Assembly: GCA_019448385.1 (NCBI GenBank) | Contig: JAGTXO010000005.1 | Coordinates: 1,116,001 to 1,180,000 of the forward strand | Origin: Diacronema lutheri | Taxonomy: Eukaryota; Haptophyta; Pavlovophyceae; Pavlovales; Pavlovaceae | Length of the DNA stretch: 64,000 nucleotides | Direction: 5' to 3' | Shown here: piece after piece, positions 19,247-27,484 of the stretch | Layout of the letters: every line of letters begins with the position of its first letter | How positions within the stretch are numbered: position 1 is the first letter of the stretch | Made by a program: the position numbers and the translations under genes | The notes under the pieces: model-generated | Databases searched by the model: none | The model's input: only the letters and a program-made list of their open reading frames with translations | Told to the model about the DNA's origin: nothing

Positions 19247-19747
19247 CCTGCAGTCGCTCCGCACGCGCTTTTGCGCACGCTTTTTCGCATGCCGTTTCGC
19301 ACGCTTTGTAGCAGACGCCCACTGCCCCACAGGGCACAGGCATCTCGAGGTGGAGCATGCTCCGAGCAAACCTATGGGCATTGCCAGAAAAAAAAAAAAA
19401 GCAATGGGCCCCGGAACCAGCGGCCGGTGCTCGAACTAGCGGCCGGCGCTCAGGCAGGTTTGACGGTTGGAGCGTCGGCCACGTGTGCTCTCGCGATGAA
19501 CTGGCGAAGGCAAGCACCAGCAGCAAGCCGCAGGCAGCGGAGGCCAACGATGGCCGAGCAAGGGACCAAAGGCAGCACCGAATCGGGGCCAGGCCACGCC
19601 AACGGTCCCCGGGCACTGACATCCTCAGATGCCAATCGGTAAGCAGCGCGCGGTTGAGTTCTCCACCCCGAGCGATCATGAAGTGCGGCCCGCGCAGGCG
19701 AGCCGAGGCGCGGCACGGCCGGCCAATCTCGATCCGTGCCGCTGGGC
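19247..19747. other. Intergenic stretch, no gene recognised
   Basis: Between two minus-strand genes. It contains a run of 13 A (19388-19400) and a short near-duplication of a CCGGCCGCT(A/G)GTTC motif on the minus strand. Frames crossing it have no convincing domains. It probably holds the promoter of the RNase P subunit gene and the 3' end of the SVIP-like gene. Confidence 0.5.
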
Positions 19748-19975
19748 TTACCCGACCTGCCAGCGCATGAGCGGCGCGTCGCCCGGCCTTGAGCCGGCCG
19801 CCTGCTCGCGCTTCATGTTTTCGAGGCTCTTTTTGGTCGCCCTCCCGTGGGGCGTCGCGGCGTACTCGTCCTGGCGCTTTGTTGCGGCCTCGGCAGCCTT
19901 CAGGCGCGCTAGCCGGTTGCGCTCCTCCTCCTGCGCCTTTTCCTCCTTCGACTCGATCCCGAGGCAGCTGCCCAT
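19748..19975 (-). CDS. SVIP: SVIP-like small VCP/p97-interacting protein
   Basis: A 75-residue protein. The start MGSCLGIESKEEK gives an N-myristoylation Gly2 and palmitoylatable Cys4. Residues about 18-36 (EERNRLARLKAAEAATKRQ) fit the VCP-interacting motif, an Arg-rich helix with a central Ala pair and terminal RQ, as in human SVIP. The C-terminal DAPLMRWQVG parallels the LRWTVS ending of SVIP, and the total length (76-77 in animals) also agrees. SVIP is known to anchor p97/VCP at ER and lysosomal membranes and inhibit ERAD. The start codon is 27 bp from that of the divergent splicing-factor gene. Confidence 0.75.
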   Translation of the reverse strand: MGSCLGIESKEEKAQEEERNRLARLKAAEAATKRQDEYAATPHGRATKKSLENMKREQAAGSRPGDAPLMRWQVG

Positions 19976-20002
19976 GCTTTGTCGGAGCGGACGCTAGCAG
20001 CG

Positions 20003-20953
20003 ATGGCGGACGACTTTCCGATCGTCTGCGAGAAGTGCCTTGGCCCGAACCCGTACCTGCGAATGACGAAGGTGCCGCTCGGCGCGACGTGCAGCATCTC
20101 CAGCGCGCCGTTCACCGTGCACAGGTGGAAGGCGCCGGGCGTCGGCCGGCAGCGCCAGACGATCATCTCGCGCGAGGTCGCGACGACAAAGAACGTTTGC
20201 CAGTGCTGCCTGCACGACCTGGAGTACGGGCTGCCGTCGCACCTCGTGGACTCGCTCGTCTCGGCAGTGCATGGCGCGGAGGCACTCCCGGCTAGTGACG
20301 CAAACAGAGAGTTCTTCTGGGACGAGAAGCGCAAGGCCGTCACGGACGGGCGCGAGGATGGCGGCGCGGTCCATGGCAAGCTCCGCGCACAGCTGGGCAA
20401 GCTTGAGCGCATCGCGGCGATGGCGCCGTACACGAACCCGTACAGGCACGGGCCCGGACAAGTACCGCCTCCGCGCCAACGACCCGACGCGGCGAAGCGC
20501 GACGGTGCCGACGACAAGCGGCGCGACCTTCCGCCGCGCGACACGAGCATCACGACACTCTACGTGACGGGCATCACGCCAAGCATGCGCGACGGCGAGC
20601 TCGCGCGCTTCTTCGCGCCCTACGGCGCGATCGCGTCAATCAAGCTCGATTACGAGCACTTCTGCGCCCACGTGCGTTTCCACGAGCGCGCGAGCGCCTT
20701 CGCGTGCGCCTGTGGCCTCAAGGACAACCTGACAGTGCAGGGCACGCGTCTGCGCGTCATGTGGGCGCGGAACCGCGCCGGGGGCCTGCCGCCGGGCATA
20801 CGCGAGACGTCGCGCGTCGCCGCCTGCGACGCCGGCGTCGCCTCGCTCCCGCCGGGCGTCAAGGCGCCCGCCGGTGCCGAGCCGGGCGCCCCTGTATACC
20901 CGAGCGCGTCCGCCGACGCGCTCGACGCGGCTGGCGCCCGGCCTGAGCGCTGA
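20003..20953 (+). CDS. RBM22: RBM22/Cwc2/Ecm2-type splicing factor lacking the CCCH zinc finger
   Basis: A 316-residue protein. The N-terminal part matches RBM22/Ecm2: FPIVCEKCLGPNPYLRMTK, then SSAPFTVHRWKAPG, then KNVCQCCLHDLEYGLPSHLVD, with the Cys pairs of the first zinc-binding fold. The C-terminal RRM starts TSITTLYVTGITPSMRDGEL and includes CAHVRFHERASAFACA. RBM22 contacts U6 snRNA and the intron in the activated spliceosome. Between these, RBM22 normally has a CCCH zinc finger and linker (about 60 residues). Here there is only APYTNPYRHGPG and a short basic linker, as if the finger had been removed, leaving its PYRH end. In the +1 frame the bases just after that read DKYRLRANDP, resembling the RBM22 linker. 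Two compensating indels, or an assembly problem, are therefore possible. Confidence 0.85.
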   Translation: MADDFPIVCEKCLGPNPYLRMTKVPLGATCSISSAPFTVHRWKAPGVGRQRQTIISREVATTKNVCQCCLHDLEYGLPSHLVDSLVSAVHGAEALPASDANREFFWDEKRKAVTDGREDGGAVHGKLRAQLGKLERIAAMAPYTNPYRHGPGQVPPPRQRPDAAKRDGADDKRRDLPPRDTSITTLYVTGITPSMRDGELARFFAPYGAIASIKLDYEHFCAHVRFHERASAFACACGLKDNLTVQGTRLRVMWARNRAGGLPPGIRETSRVAACDAGVASLPPGVKAPAGAEPGAPVYPSASADALDAAGARPER

Positions 20954-21075
20954 CGCTTCGCGCAGTCCTCGACGCTGTGCGCGCGATTGTGATGTCAATG
21001 TGTGAACGCCGTGCACAGCCGCGCGACTGCGCCTCCGCTCAAGCACTCGATGTCAGAAAAATTGCGAGTTTTCTG

Positions 21076-22683
21076 TCACACAGACGTCCTGGCGAGGACT
21101 GCGCGCCACGCATCAGCCAGCCACTCGGCGAGCAGGTAGGTGCAGATCCGGAGGCGCGCGCGCAGCAGGCTGAACTGCGCGCGAGGACGCGTCGCCCAAT
21201 GACGCGCGCGCGCCGAGCCGCTGCAGCCACGTAGCGCGCGCAGGCTCTCGAGTGCGGTCACGATGTACGTGTCGCTCGGCCGGGCGCCGAGGCGGAGGCC
21301 GGCGGAGCGCAGCGCGTCGTTCACCTTGAGCAACAGCAGCAGCGGGCGAGGCAGGCTCTCGAGCACCTCGATGATCGCCGTGCCGTACTTCGACACGTCG
21401 CTCGCGAGCGCCGCACGCTCGGCCGCGTCGGTCGCGAGCGCGCGCACGTCGAGCGCGTCGAGCGAGCCGGACGCGACGGCGCTGTACGGCTTGGCGGTGA
21501 GCATCGCCGCGACGAGCGTGAAAGTGAGCCCACTGCCGAGCTTCTCCATCCGGCGCGAATGCACGCCCAGCTCGCGCGTGACGCGCCGAATCTGCGACTC
21601 GTCGGAGAGCACCACAGCCGCCCACAGCCGAGCCCACTGCGCGCGCAGGTCGTCGTCAATCTGCCGGTACAGCCCGTGGTCAAGCAGCACGAGCTGCACG
21701 CGCCCGCGCCCGTCCGTGCGCACGAGGATGTTGCCTGGGTGCGCATCGCAATGCACCCAGCCCGAGACGAACATCATCTCACCCCACACCTGCCCGAGCA
21801 GCCGCGCGACACCGCGCGGGTCGAGGCCGAGCGCGCGGACTGACGCGGCGTCCGACGCGGGCGTGCCCGCCTCAAAGTCCATCGTCAGCACGCGCGCCGA
21901 GCTCAGCTGCGCGTGCACGCGCGGCACGCGCACGCGCTCGCCGAAGCGGCGCGCAAGGCACGCCCTGCACTTTTCCGCGTTGCGCGCCTCGTTGCGGAAG
22001 TCGAGCTCGAGCGGCAGGTTGAGCCGCACCTCGTCGACGAGCCACTCAAAGCCGAACGACGGCTCGAGCAGCCGCACAACGCGTACCAGGGCGGCGAGGA
22101 GCCCAACCTCCGTGCGCAGCATGTCCTGCAATGGCGGGTGTTGCACCTTCACGGCGAGCATGCGCCCGTCGGCGAGCGAGCGCGCGCGGTGCACCTGCGC
22201 AAGCGAGGCCGACGCGATGGGCTCGCGCTCAAATTCGGCGAAGAGCGCCTCAACCGGCGCACCCAGCTCGAGCTGCAGCATCTCGCGCACGCGCTCGTAC
22301 GGCGTGCGCGGCGCGCAGTCGAAGAGTGGGCGGAGGGCGCGGAGGTACGGCTCGGGCACGAGGTAATCGAGCAGCGCGATGTGCTGGCCAATCTTGATGT
22401 ACACGCCACCGTTCGCCTCGCACACCGCGCGGAGCGTCTCGCCGCCGCGCGCGTGCGCCGCGGCGAGCGCGCTCGCATCCGTGCTCGCCCGCGCCGTCGC
22501 GCGGTAGTCGAGCACGATCTTGCTCGCGGCCACTGCGCACCGGCCGACGCGCACGTACGCGTGAAACATGGGACGGTCCGAAGCGTACAGGGCGCCAGCG
22601 CCCGCCGCGCCGGCCACAGCCGCGCCTACCGCGCCCGCGGCGCCCACCGTCGCCACTCGTCGGAGGAGATTCCTCGTCGCCAT
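21076..22683 (-). CDS. ADCK1: ADCK1-type mitochondrial ABC1/UbiB atypical kinase
   Basis: A 535-residue protein with an amphipathic mitochondrial-type leader (MATRNLLRRVATVG) and a small-residue hydrophobic segment to residue 33. ABC1 hallmarks: the KxGQ motif at 97-100 (VYIKIGQHIALLDYLVP), the Ala-rich-loop equivalent SASLAQVHRA at 158-167, Lys179 in AVKVQHP, the catalytic HCDAHPGN at 311-318 and the DHG metal motif at 335-337. The stretch WLVDEVRLNLPLELDFRNEA is characteristic of ADCK1. ADCK1/Mcp2 proteins act in mitochondrial lipid and cristae homeostasis. The frame continues open upstream to 23541, but that part overlaps the divergent SelO gene and is not coding. The start used is 28 bp from the SelO start. 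Confidence 0.92.
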   Translation of the reverse strand: MATRNLLRRVATVGAAGAVGAAVAGAAGAGALYASDRPMFHAYVRVGRCAVAASKIVLDYRATARASTDASALAAAHARGGETLRAVCEANGGVYIKIGQHIALLDYLVPEPYLRALRPLFDCAPRTPYERVREMLQLELGAPVEALFAEFEREPIASASLAQVHRARSLADGRMLAVKVQHPPLQDMLRTEVGLLAALVRVVRLLEPSFGFEWLVDEVRLNLPLELDFRNEARNAEKCRACLARRFGERVRVPRVHAQLSSARVLTMDFEAGTPASDAASVRALGLDPRGVARLLGQVWGEMMFVSGWVHCDAHPGNILVRTDGRGRVQLVLLDHGLYRQIDDDLRAQWARLWAAVVLSDESQIRRVTRELGVHSRRMEKLGSGLTFTLVAAMLTAKPYSAVASGSLDALDVRALATDAAERAALASDVSKYGTAIIEVLESLPRPLLLLLKVNDALRSAGLRLGARPSDTYIVTALESLRALRGCSGSARARHWATRPRAQFSLLRARLRICTYLLAEWLADAWRAVLARTSV

Positions 22684-22711
22684 CGCACGAGCGCCTTCGC
22701 GCGTTTGTCCG
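22684..22711. promoter_or_regulatory. 28-bp divergent gap between ADCK1 and SelO starts
   Basis: The start codons of two mitochondrial kinase-fold proteins are only 28 bp apart. This shared region (with flanking 5' exons) must drive both genes and could co-regulate them. Confidence 0.4.
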
Positions 22712-24956
22712 ATGGATGGCGGACTGATCAGAAGGGGCCGCACGATCCGTCCGCTGCTCCTCGCCGCGATCTCGTCCTCAATCGCCGGCGTGGGCTGCGT
22801 GCGCTCGCGCAGCCGCGCCCTTATGAGCTCGGCAAGCGCTGCGGCGGGCGCTGCGGCCACGCAGCTTGACAGCCCCGCACTGCGCTCGCTGCGCTTCGAC
22901 AACGCCGCGCTGCGCAAGCTGCGCGTGTCGCCTGAGTTCCATGGTCCGCCGCGCCAGATCTCGGGTGCGCACTTTGTGCGCGCGCTCCCCACCCCGCTCG
23001 ACTCGCCGCGCCTTGTGGCCAAGAGCCGCGACGCGCTTTCGCTCGTCGGCCTCGGTGCGCTCAGCGACGAGGAGCTCGCGCGCGTGCTCTCGGGCAACGA
23101 GCTCTTGCCGGGCTCCGAACCGGCGTGCCACTGCTGTGCGCGCTCGACGCCGCCTTTCGCGTGCCGCCTTTGCTCGCGCGCCGTGCGCCCAAAGCTCTTA
23201 GGACGCTGCCGCTCCGGGCGCGCGCTCCGCAGACTGCGGGCACCAATTTGGCGCGTTCGCAGGGCAGCTGGGCGATGGCGCCGCCATGTACTTGGGCGAG
23301 GTGATGAGCGAGCACGGCCGCTGGGAGCTGCAGCTAAAGGGCGCCGGGTTGACGCCCTTTTCGCGCGCGGCCGACGGGCGCAAGGTGCGCACGTTCTGCG
23401 TCGAAACGCAAGCGTCCGCGCCGCGCGCCGCGCGAGCGCGCCCACCGCGCTTGCCGCGCTCGCGCCCCTGCGCGACCCTCCATCCTCCCCTCTCTCCCGC
23501 CGCGCAGGTGCTCCGCTCGTCGATCCGCGAGTTCCTTGCATCAGAGGCGATGGCGGCGCTCGGCGTGCCGACGACGCGTGCGGCGGCGTGCGTCACATCG
23601 TCGTCGACGGTGCCGCGTGATGTGCTCTACAACGGCAACGCGCGGGAGGAGCAGTGCGCGGTCGTGTCGCGCGTGAGCCGCACATTCTTGCGCTTTGGCT
23701 CCTTTGAAATCTGCAGGCCGCGCGACGCACAGACCGGTCGCGCCGGCCCAAGCGCGGGCGCGGCGGACGCGCGCGCGCTCGTGAGCGAGCTGATCGACTT
23801 CGTGTGCGAGCTCGACGGCGAGCAGGGCGGCGATCTCGCGCGCGCGGGCGCGAGTGGCTCCACCGAGCGTGCGCGCGCCCTGCTGGAGTGCACGGCGGGG
23901 CGCACGGCCGCGCTGCTCGCGCGCTGGCAGGCCGTTGGCTTCACGCACGGCGTGCTCAACACTGACAACATGGCCGTGCTTGGCGAGACGATTGACTACG
24001 GCCCGTTCGGCTTCATGGGCCACTTTTGCAAGGATTACACGCCAAACTCGTCGGACAACGGACACCGTTACAGTTACGAGGCGCAGCCGCGCGCCGCCGA
24101 GTGGAACGTTGCCAAGTTTGCCGAGACGCTACGGCTCGCGCGTGTGATCGACGCGGCCGACGCCGACATGGTCGCGCAGGGCTTTTGGCCCGCGTACGAG
24201 CGCGAGCTGCTGCACGCCTTCCGCGCAAAGCTCGCCCTCACATCGCGTGGCGCCGATGACGCCGACCGGGCGCTGCTCGATCAGCTGCTCCACGCGCTCG
24301 ACGAGTCGGGCGCGGACATGTGCGCCGCGTTCCTCGCACTTGGCGCGCTGCCGCGCGCGGTGCACGCGGCCAGCTCGGCGGACGTCGAGCTGGGCGGCGT
24401 GCTTGGTCGCCTCGAGCAGGCGAGCACGTCGCTGCGCGCCGCGGCCAAGCTCGCGCGCCCGGCGATGCCGCCCGCCGCGCTGCGACAGATCATCGCGCTG
24501 AGCACAACTGATCCGGCGCGCCTCGCCATGTTTGGAATCGACGATGAGGTTGTGCGCGCAGCGAAGCAGCAGCTCGCAAAGCTCGACGCAATCGCGGCGC
24601 TCGGCTCGGACGTGCAGAAGCGCGCGCGAGACCGCGACGCATGGGAGGCGTGGTTGCGCGCGTATGCCGCGCGGCTGCACACCGAGGCCGACGGCGACAC
24701 GGCCGACGGTGCGTCACTCGCCGAGCGCGAGGCGCGGATGGCTGCATCAAACCCGGCCTTTGTGCTCCGCGAGCACCTGCTGCAGGCGGCCATCGCGCGG
24801 GCCGAGTGCGGTGACTTTGCGCACGTGCGGCAGCTGCTCGATCGCGCGCAGACGCCCTTCTTGCCCGGCCCGATCGACGAGGCCGGCTGGAGCGCGCTCG
24901 TCGCCGAGCTGCCCACCGAAGACGCGCTCGACATTGTGCTCAGCTGATCTTCGTAG
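22712..24956 (+). CDS. SELENOO: Selenoprotein O (protein AMPylase pseudokinase) with UGA-encoded Sec
   Basis: Exons 22712-23126, 23233-23384 and 23508-24956 give 671 residues. The leader MDGGLIRRGRTIRPLLLAAI suits mitochondrial import. SelO motifs are LSGNELLPGSEPA|Y|CGHQFGAFAGQLGDG, LQLKGAGLTPFSR, DGRK|VLRSSIREFL, GVPTTRA, and NTDNMAVLGETIDYGPFGF with the metal-binding Asn/Asp. SelO transfers AMP to Ser/Thr/Tyr of redox proteins. The apparent stop TGA at 24945-24947 is followed by TCT TCG TAG, so the chain ends Ser-Sec-Ser-Ser. This is exactly the Sec-Ser-Ser ending of animal SelO, and a SECIS-like hairpin lies downstream. Intron 1 must use a GC donor (GCGT|GCCACT) to stay in frame and to create the Tyr before CGHQFG. 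Intron 2 (123 nt) is GT-AG, in frame and stop-free. Confidence 0.93.
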
Positions 24957-25058
24957 GCGGCTCGCCCCGCCACCGCCGCCCGGCCTCGCCGAGCCGAGAG
25001 TTCGGCGCGGGCGGCGATGCGGGCGCGCGCCAGCCTGCGCCACGCGCGCTGCGTTCTC

Positions 25059-25131
25059 TGGTCCCGCATGACGAGCGCGCCCCCACTCCCGCGGACAACC
25101 GCGATCGGGCGCGCTCCGACCCTCCGGACCA
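25059..25131 (+). promoter_or_regulatory. SECIS element in the 3'UTR of selenoprotein O
   Basis: The lower helix pairs TGGTCC (25059-25064) with GGACCA (25126-25131). Then comes the quartet strand ATGA (25068-25071), facing GA at 25118-25119. The upper helix pairs GAGCGCGCCC (25073-25082) with GGGCGCGCTC (25107-25116), ten perfect pairs. The apical region starts CC and contains a mini-helix CGCGG-ACAA-CCGCG. The CC in place of AA matches what is known of mammalian SelO and SelM SECIS elements. The element lies 103 bases after the true stop. Confidence 0.88.
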
Positions 25132-25278
25132 AGGCGGCGGACGGATGCGGCATTGTCCGCCCACGGCGTCCAGTCGCTCCATGATGAGTCCACCGGCTTG
25201 AAGGTGCAACGCAAAAACTTTAAAACATTTTATTTTCGGTTTTACAATGTTTTTCCTCCTCCTCCGTAGCCGACGCAC

Positions 25279-26388
25279 ATGGCGGCCGTGTTGGTGCACG
25301 CGGCGGCTCTCTCTTCGGCCTTCCACCCGCGGAACGCGTTCACGGGCTCCTACGATATGCGCGCGCTCGTCGCGGCGTGCCCCGGGCTTGGTGCGCATGT
25401 GGTTCCTCCTGAGCAGTCGAGGAGCGGCCGCGCAACGATCAACTTTGCGGACCCGAGCGCAGTGCGCGCGCTGAACCGCGCGCTACTCGCCGCGGACTAT
25501 GGCGTCCGCACGTGGGAGCTGCCGGAGGGGCGGCTGTGCCCGCCCGTGCCCAGTAGAGCTGATTACATCCACCACGTCGCAGACGTGCTGGCAGAGGCGA
25601 CGACGGACTCGGCGCCGCCAACGGGGCCATGCATCCGGGGCTTCGACGTTGGCACGGGCTCGAGCCTGATCTACCCGCTGCTCGGTGCCGCAACCTTTGG
25701 CTGGCGCTTCATCGCGAGCGAGTCCGACCTCGCTTCAAGTGAGTCGGCCGAGCGGATCCGCGCCGCGAACGCAGAGTCGCTGCCGGCGCTGCGCCACTCG
25801 GAGGTGCGCTTCCAGCCAGCGCGCGCACAGCTGCTCGCGGGCGTGCGCGCGCTCGATGAGGAGGTTGACTTTGTCATGTGCAACCCGCCTTTTTACGGCT
25901 CGGCCTCGGAGTTCAAGCGCGAGAACGCGCGCAAACTTCACGGCCTGGCGGCGAGCGCGCGCAGGCGGGGCGGCGCGGCCACGCCGGCCGGAGCGGGCCG
26001 CGCCGCCGGCGTGGGAGGCGGCGCGACGGCGGGCTCGGACAACTTTGGCGGCGCGGAGTCGGAGCTGTGGTGCCCCGGTGGAGAGGTGGCGTTTGTTGGC
26101 ACGCTTGCCGCGGAGAGCCGCGCTGCGGCGGACAGCGTGCTGTGGTTCTCGTCCATCGTCTCTCGCGCCGAGCACGTCGCACGGGTGCGCTCAGCGCTCG
26201 CGTCGCACCGCGCCTCCCCTGCGCTGGGCGGGCGCAGCGTCGCTGAGGTGCGCACAGTCCTGATGGGACAGGGCGGCAAGAGGACCAATTTGGTCTTCTG
26301 GTCGTTCAAGCGGCCGGCGGAGCGGCGCGCGTGGGCAAAGAGGCGCGGCTGGGCGGGGCACGCGCCTGCCGATCGGCTCGGGGACTGA
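25279..26388 (+). CDS. METTL16: METTL16/RlmF-family RNA N6-adenine methyltransferase
   Basis: A 369-residue protein. The RlmF/METTL16 entry pattern is HPRNAFTGSYDMRALVAACP, followed by ATINFADPSAVRALNRALLA and GRLCPPVPSRADYIHHVADVL. The SAM-binding motif I is GFDVGTGSSLIYPLLGA, and the catalytic NPPF is in MCNPPFYGSASEF. The C-terminal half has GGEVAFVGTLAAES and VLMGQGGKRTNLVFWSF, also typical. Human METTL16 methylates U6 snRNA and MAT2A hairpins, and E. coli RlmF methylates 23S rRNA A1618. No long METTL16-type C-terminal regulatory domain is present, so either substrate is possible. A Gly/Ala insertion (about residues 233-255) interrupts the domain after NPPF. Its 3' end is only 16 bp from the convergent carrier gene. 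Confidence 0.88.
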   Translation: MAAVLVHAAALSSAFHPRNAFTGSYDMRALVAACPGLGAHVVPPEQSRSGRATINFADPSAVRALNRALLAADYGVRTWELPEGRLCPPVPSRADYIHHVADVLAEATTDSAPPTGPCIRGFDVGTGSSLIYPLLGAATFGWRFIASESDLASSESAERIRAANAESLPALRHSEVRFQPARAQLLAGVRALDEEVDFVMCNPPFYGSASEFKRENARKLHGLAASARRRGGAATPAGAGRAAGVGGGATAGSDNFGGAESELWCPGGEVAFVGTLAAESRAAADSVLWFSSIVSRAEHVARVRSALASHRASPALGGRSVAEVRTVLMGQGGKRTNLVFWSFKRPAERRAWAKRRGWAGHAPADRLGD

Positions 26389-26404
26389 CGCCATCCCCTG
26401 AGTG

Positions 26405-27424
26405 TCACATGCTCCGGCCAAGAATAGCGAGCGTGAGTTGCTCCATGATGAGGTAGTTGAGCAGATTGAAGGGCGCTTGCCGGCAGTACACGGGCATCAG
26501 GCCTTTCCACAGCGCGAGCGGGCCTTCGACTCGCACGATCGCGAGCGCGCACTGGCCGGCGCTCGTGTAGAGCGGCCTCTCGACCGCCTGGTTCATCATG
26601 CGCGTCTTGAGCACGTCAAACGGGCAGCCGACGAGCGCAGTGGCCACGCCGCCGACGAGCGCCGCGAGGAAGCGCGCGAGGAGCGACTCGTCCTCGCCGA
26701 GCAGCGTGACGACCGTCTGCTTTGACTGGTCGTAGCACGCGATCCCGATGCCGTTCACGACGGTCGCGCGCTGCACGTTTGGGCCGACGCCCTTGTAAAA
26801 TGCGGCGAGACCCTCGTCGCGAGCGATCCGCTGGATCGCATCCACCGTGCCCGTGTACCGCGGCTTCTCGCCCATCGCGAGCAGCCGGCCGTCTGCCTGC
26901 AGCCGCACCTTGACGACGTCGGTCGGGTTTGCGAACGCACTCGCGGCCGCGCCCGCGGAGCCGCCGGCAGCAATGCGCGCCCACATGGGCGTGGCCTTGG
27001 CGTCGCTCGTTGGGCTGAGCGCGTCGCGGATGAGCGGGTAGGCGCCAAAGCAGAGGCCGCCGTACGACGCCTGGCGCAGCATGGCCGCGGCAAAGCCCGA
27101 GTAGAAGGCGAGCACGCCCTCGTGGCGCAGGATCTGCGCGCCCATGCCCAGGACACCGAGGCGCGGTGCGGACGAGGGCAGCATCTCGTTTTGCAGCTGC
27201 ATGCGCGTTTTGACAACGTCGAGCGGAAGGCACGCGGCGTCCGCGACGCAGCACGACGTCGCGGTGCACGCGAATCGGCCGAGCATTTGCCAGGTCGCGT
27301 GGCTCTGCGCCATTCCGCGCTCGGGAAGCCACGTCTCGTGCCGGCGCACCGCCGGCGGAGCCACGTCTTCCGGCTCGATCAGCGTGTCGCGCCGGAGTGG
27401 CGTTCGGCTCGGGCTTGCCGACAT
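26405..27424 (-). CDS. Mitochondrial carrier family (SLC25) protein
   Basis: A 339-residue protein with three tandem repeats, each with the carrier signature: PLDVVKTRMQLQ, PTDVVKVRLQAD and PFDVLKTRMMNQ, each followed by a G-rich helix (GVLAFYSGFAAAMLRQASYG, GLAAFYKGVGPNVQRATVVN, GPLALWKGLMPVYCRQAPFN). Six membrane helices in the inner mitochondrial membrane are expected. The pattern of the second and third repeats resembles the UCP/dicarboxylate carrier branch, but the substrate cannot be fixed from sequence alone. The first ATG in the frame is at 27424; the frame opens slightly upstream with GTG. It lies close behind the SHIPPO gene on the same strand. Confidence 0.92.
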   Translation of the reverse strand: MSASPSRTPLRRDTLIEPEDVAPPAVRRHETWLPERGMAQSHATWQMLGRFACTATSCCVADAACLPLDVVKTRMQLQNEMLPSSAPRLGVLGMGAQILRHEGVLAFYSGFAAAMLRQASYGGLCFGAYPLIRDALSPTSDAKATPMWARIAAGGSAGAAASAFANPTDVVKVRLQADGRLLAMGEKPRYTGTVDAIQRIARDEGLAAFYKGVGPNVQRATVVNGIGIACYDQSKQTVVTLLGEDESLLARFLAALVGGVATALVGCPFDVLKTRMMNQAVERPLYTSAGQCALAIVRVEGPLALWKGLMPVYCRQAPFNLLNYLIMEQLTLAILGRSM

Positions 27425-27484
27425 GCGGTCTTCGTTTGACGTTTCAAGTGCCCGTCGCACACACTGGACGTTTTTTTTTCAGCG

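Noticed and set aside
19400-19480. Possible tRNA on the minus strand (GTTCGAG box followed by poly-T)
   Set aside because: The box lies in a short direct repeat of CCGGCCGCT(A/G)GTTC. Acceptor, D and T stems cannot be paired, so it is not a tRNA.
21076-23541. 821-codon version of the ADCK1 ORF
   Set aside because: The amino-terminal 285 codons overlap the SelO exons and are Arg/Ser-rich. The mitochondrial leader beginning MATRNLLRR at 22683 is the natural start.
25059-25131. Rho-independent-type terminator or simple hairpin in the SelO 3' flank
   Set aside because: The spacing of ATGA/GA opposite each other between two helices is SECIS-specific, and the host is eukaryotic.
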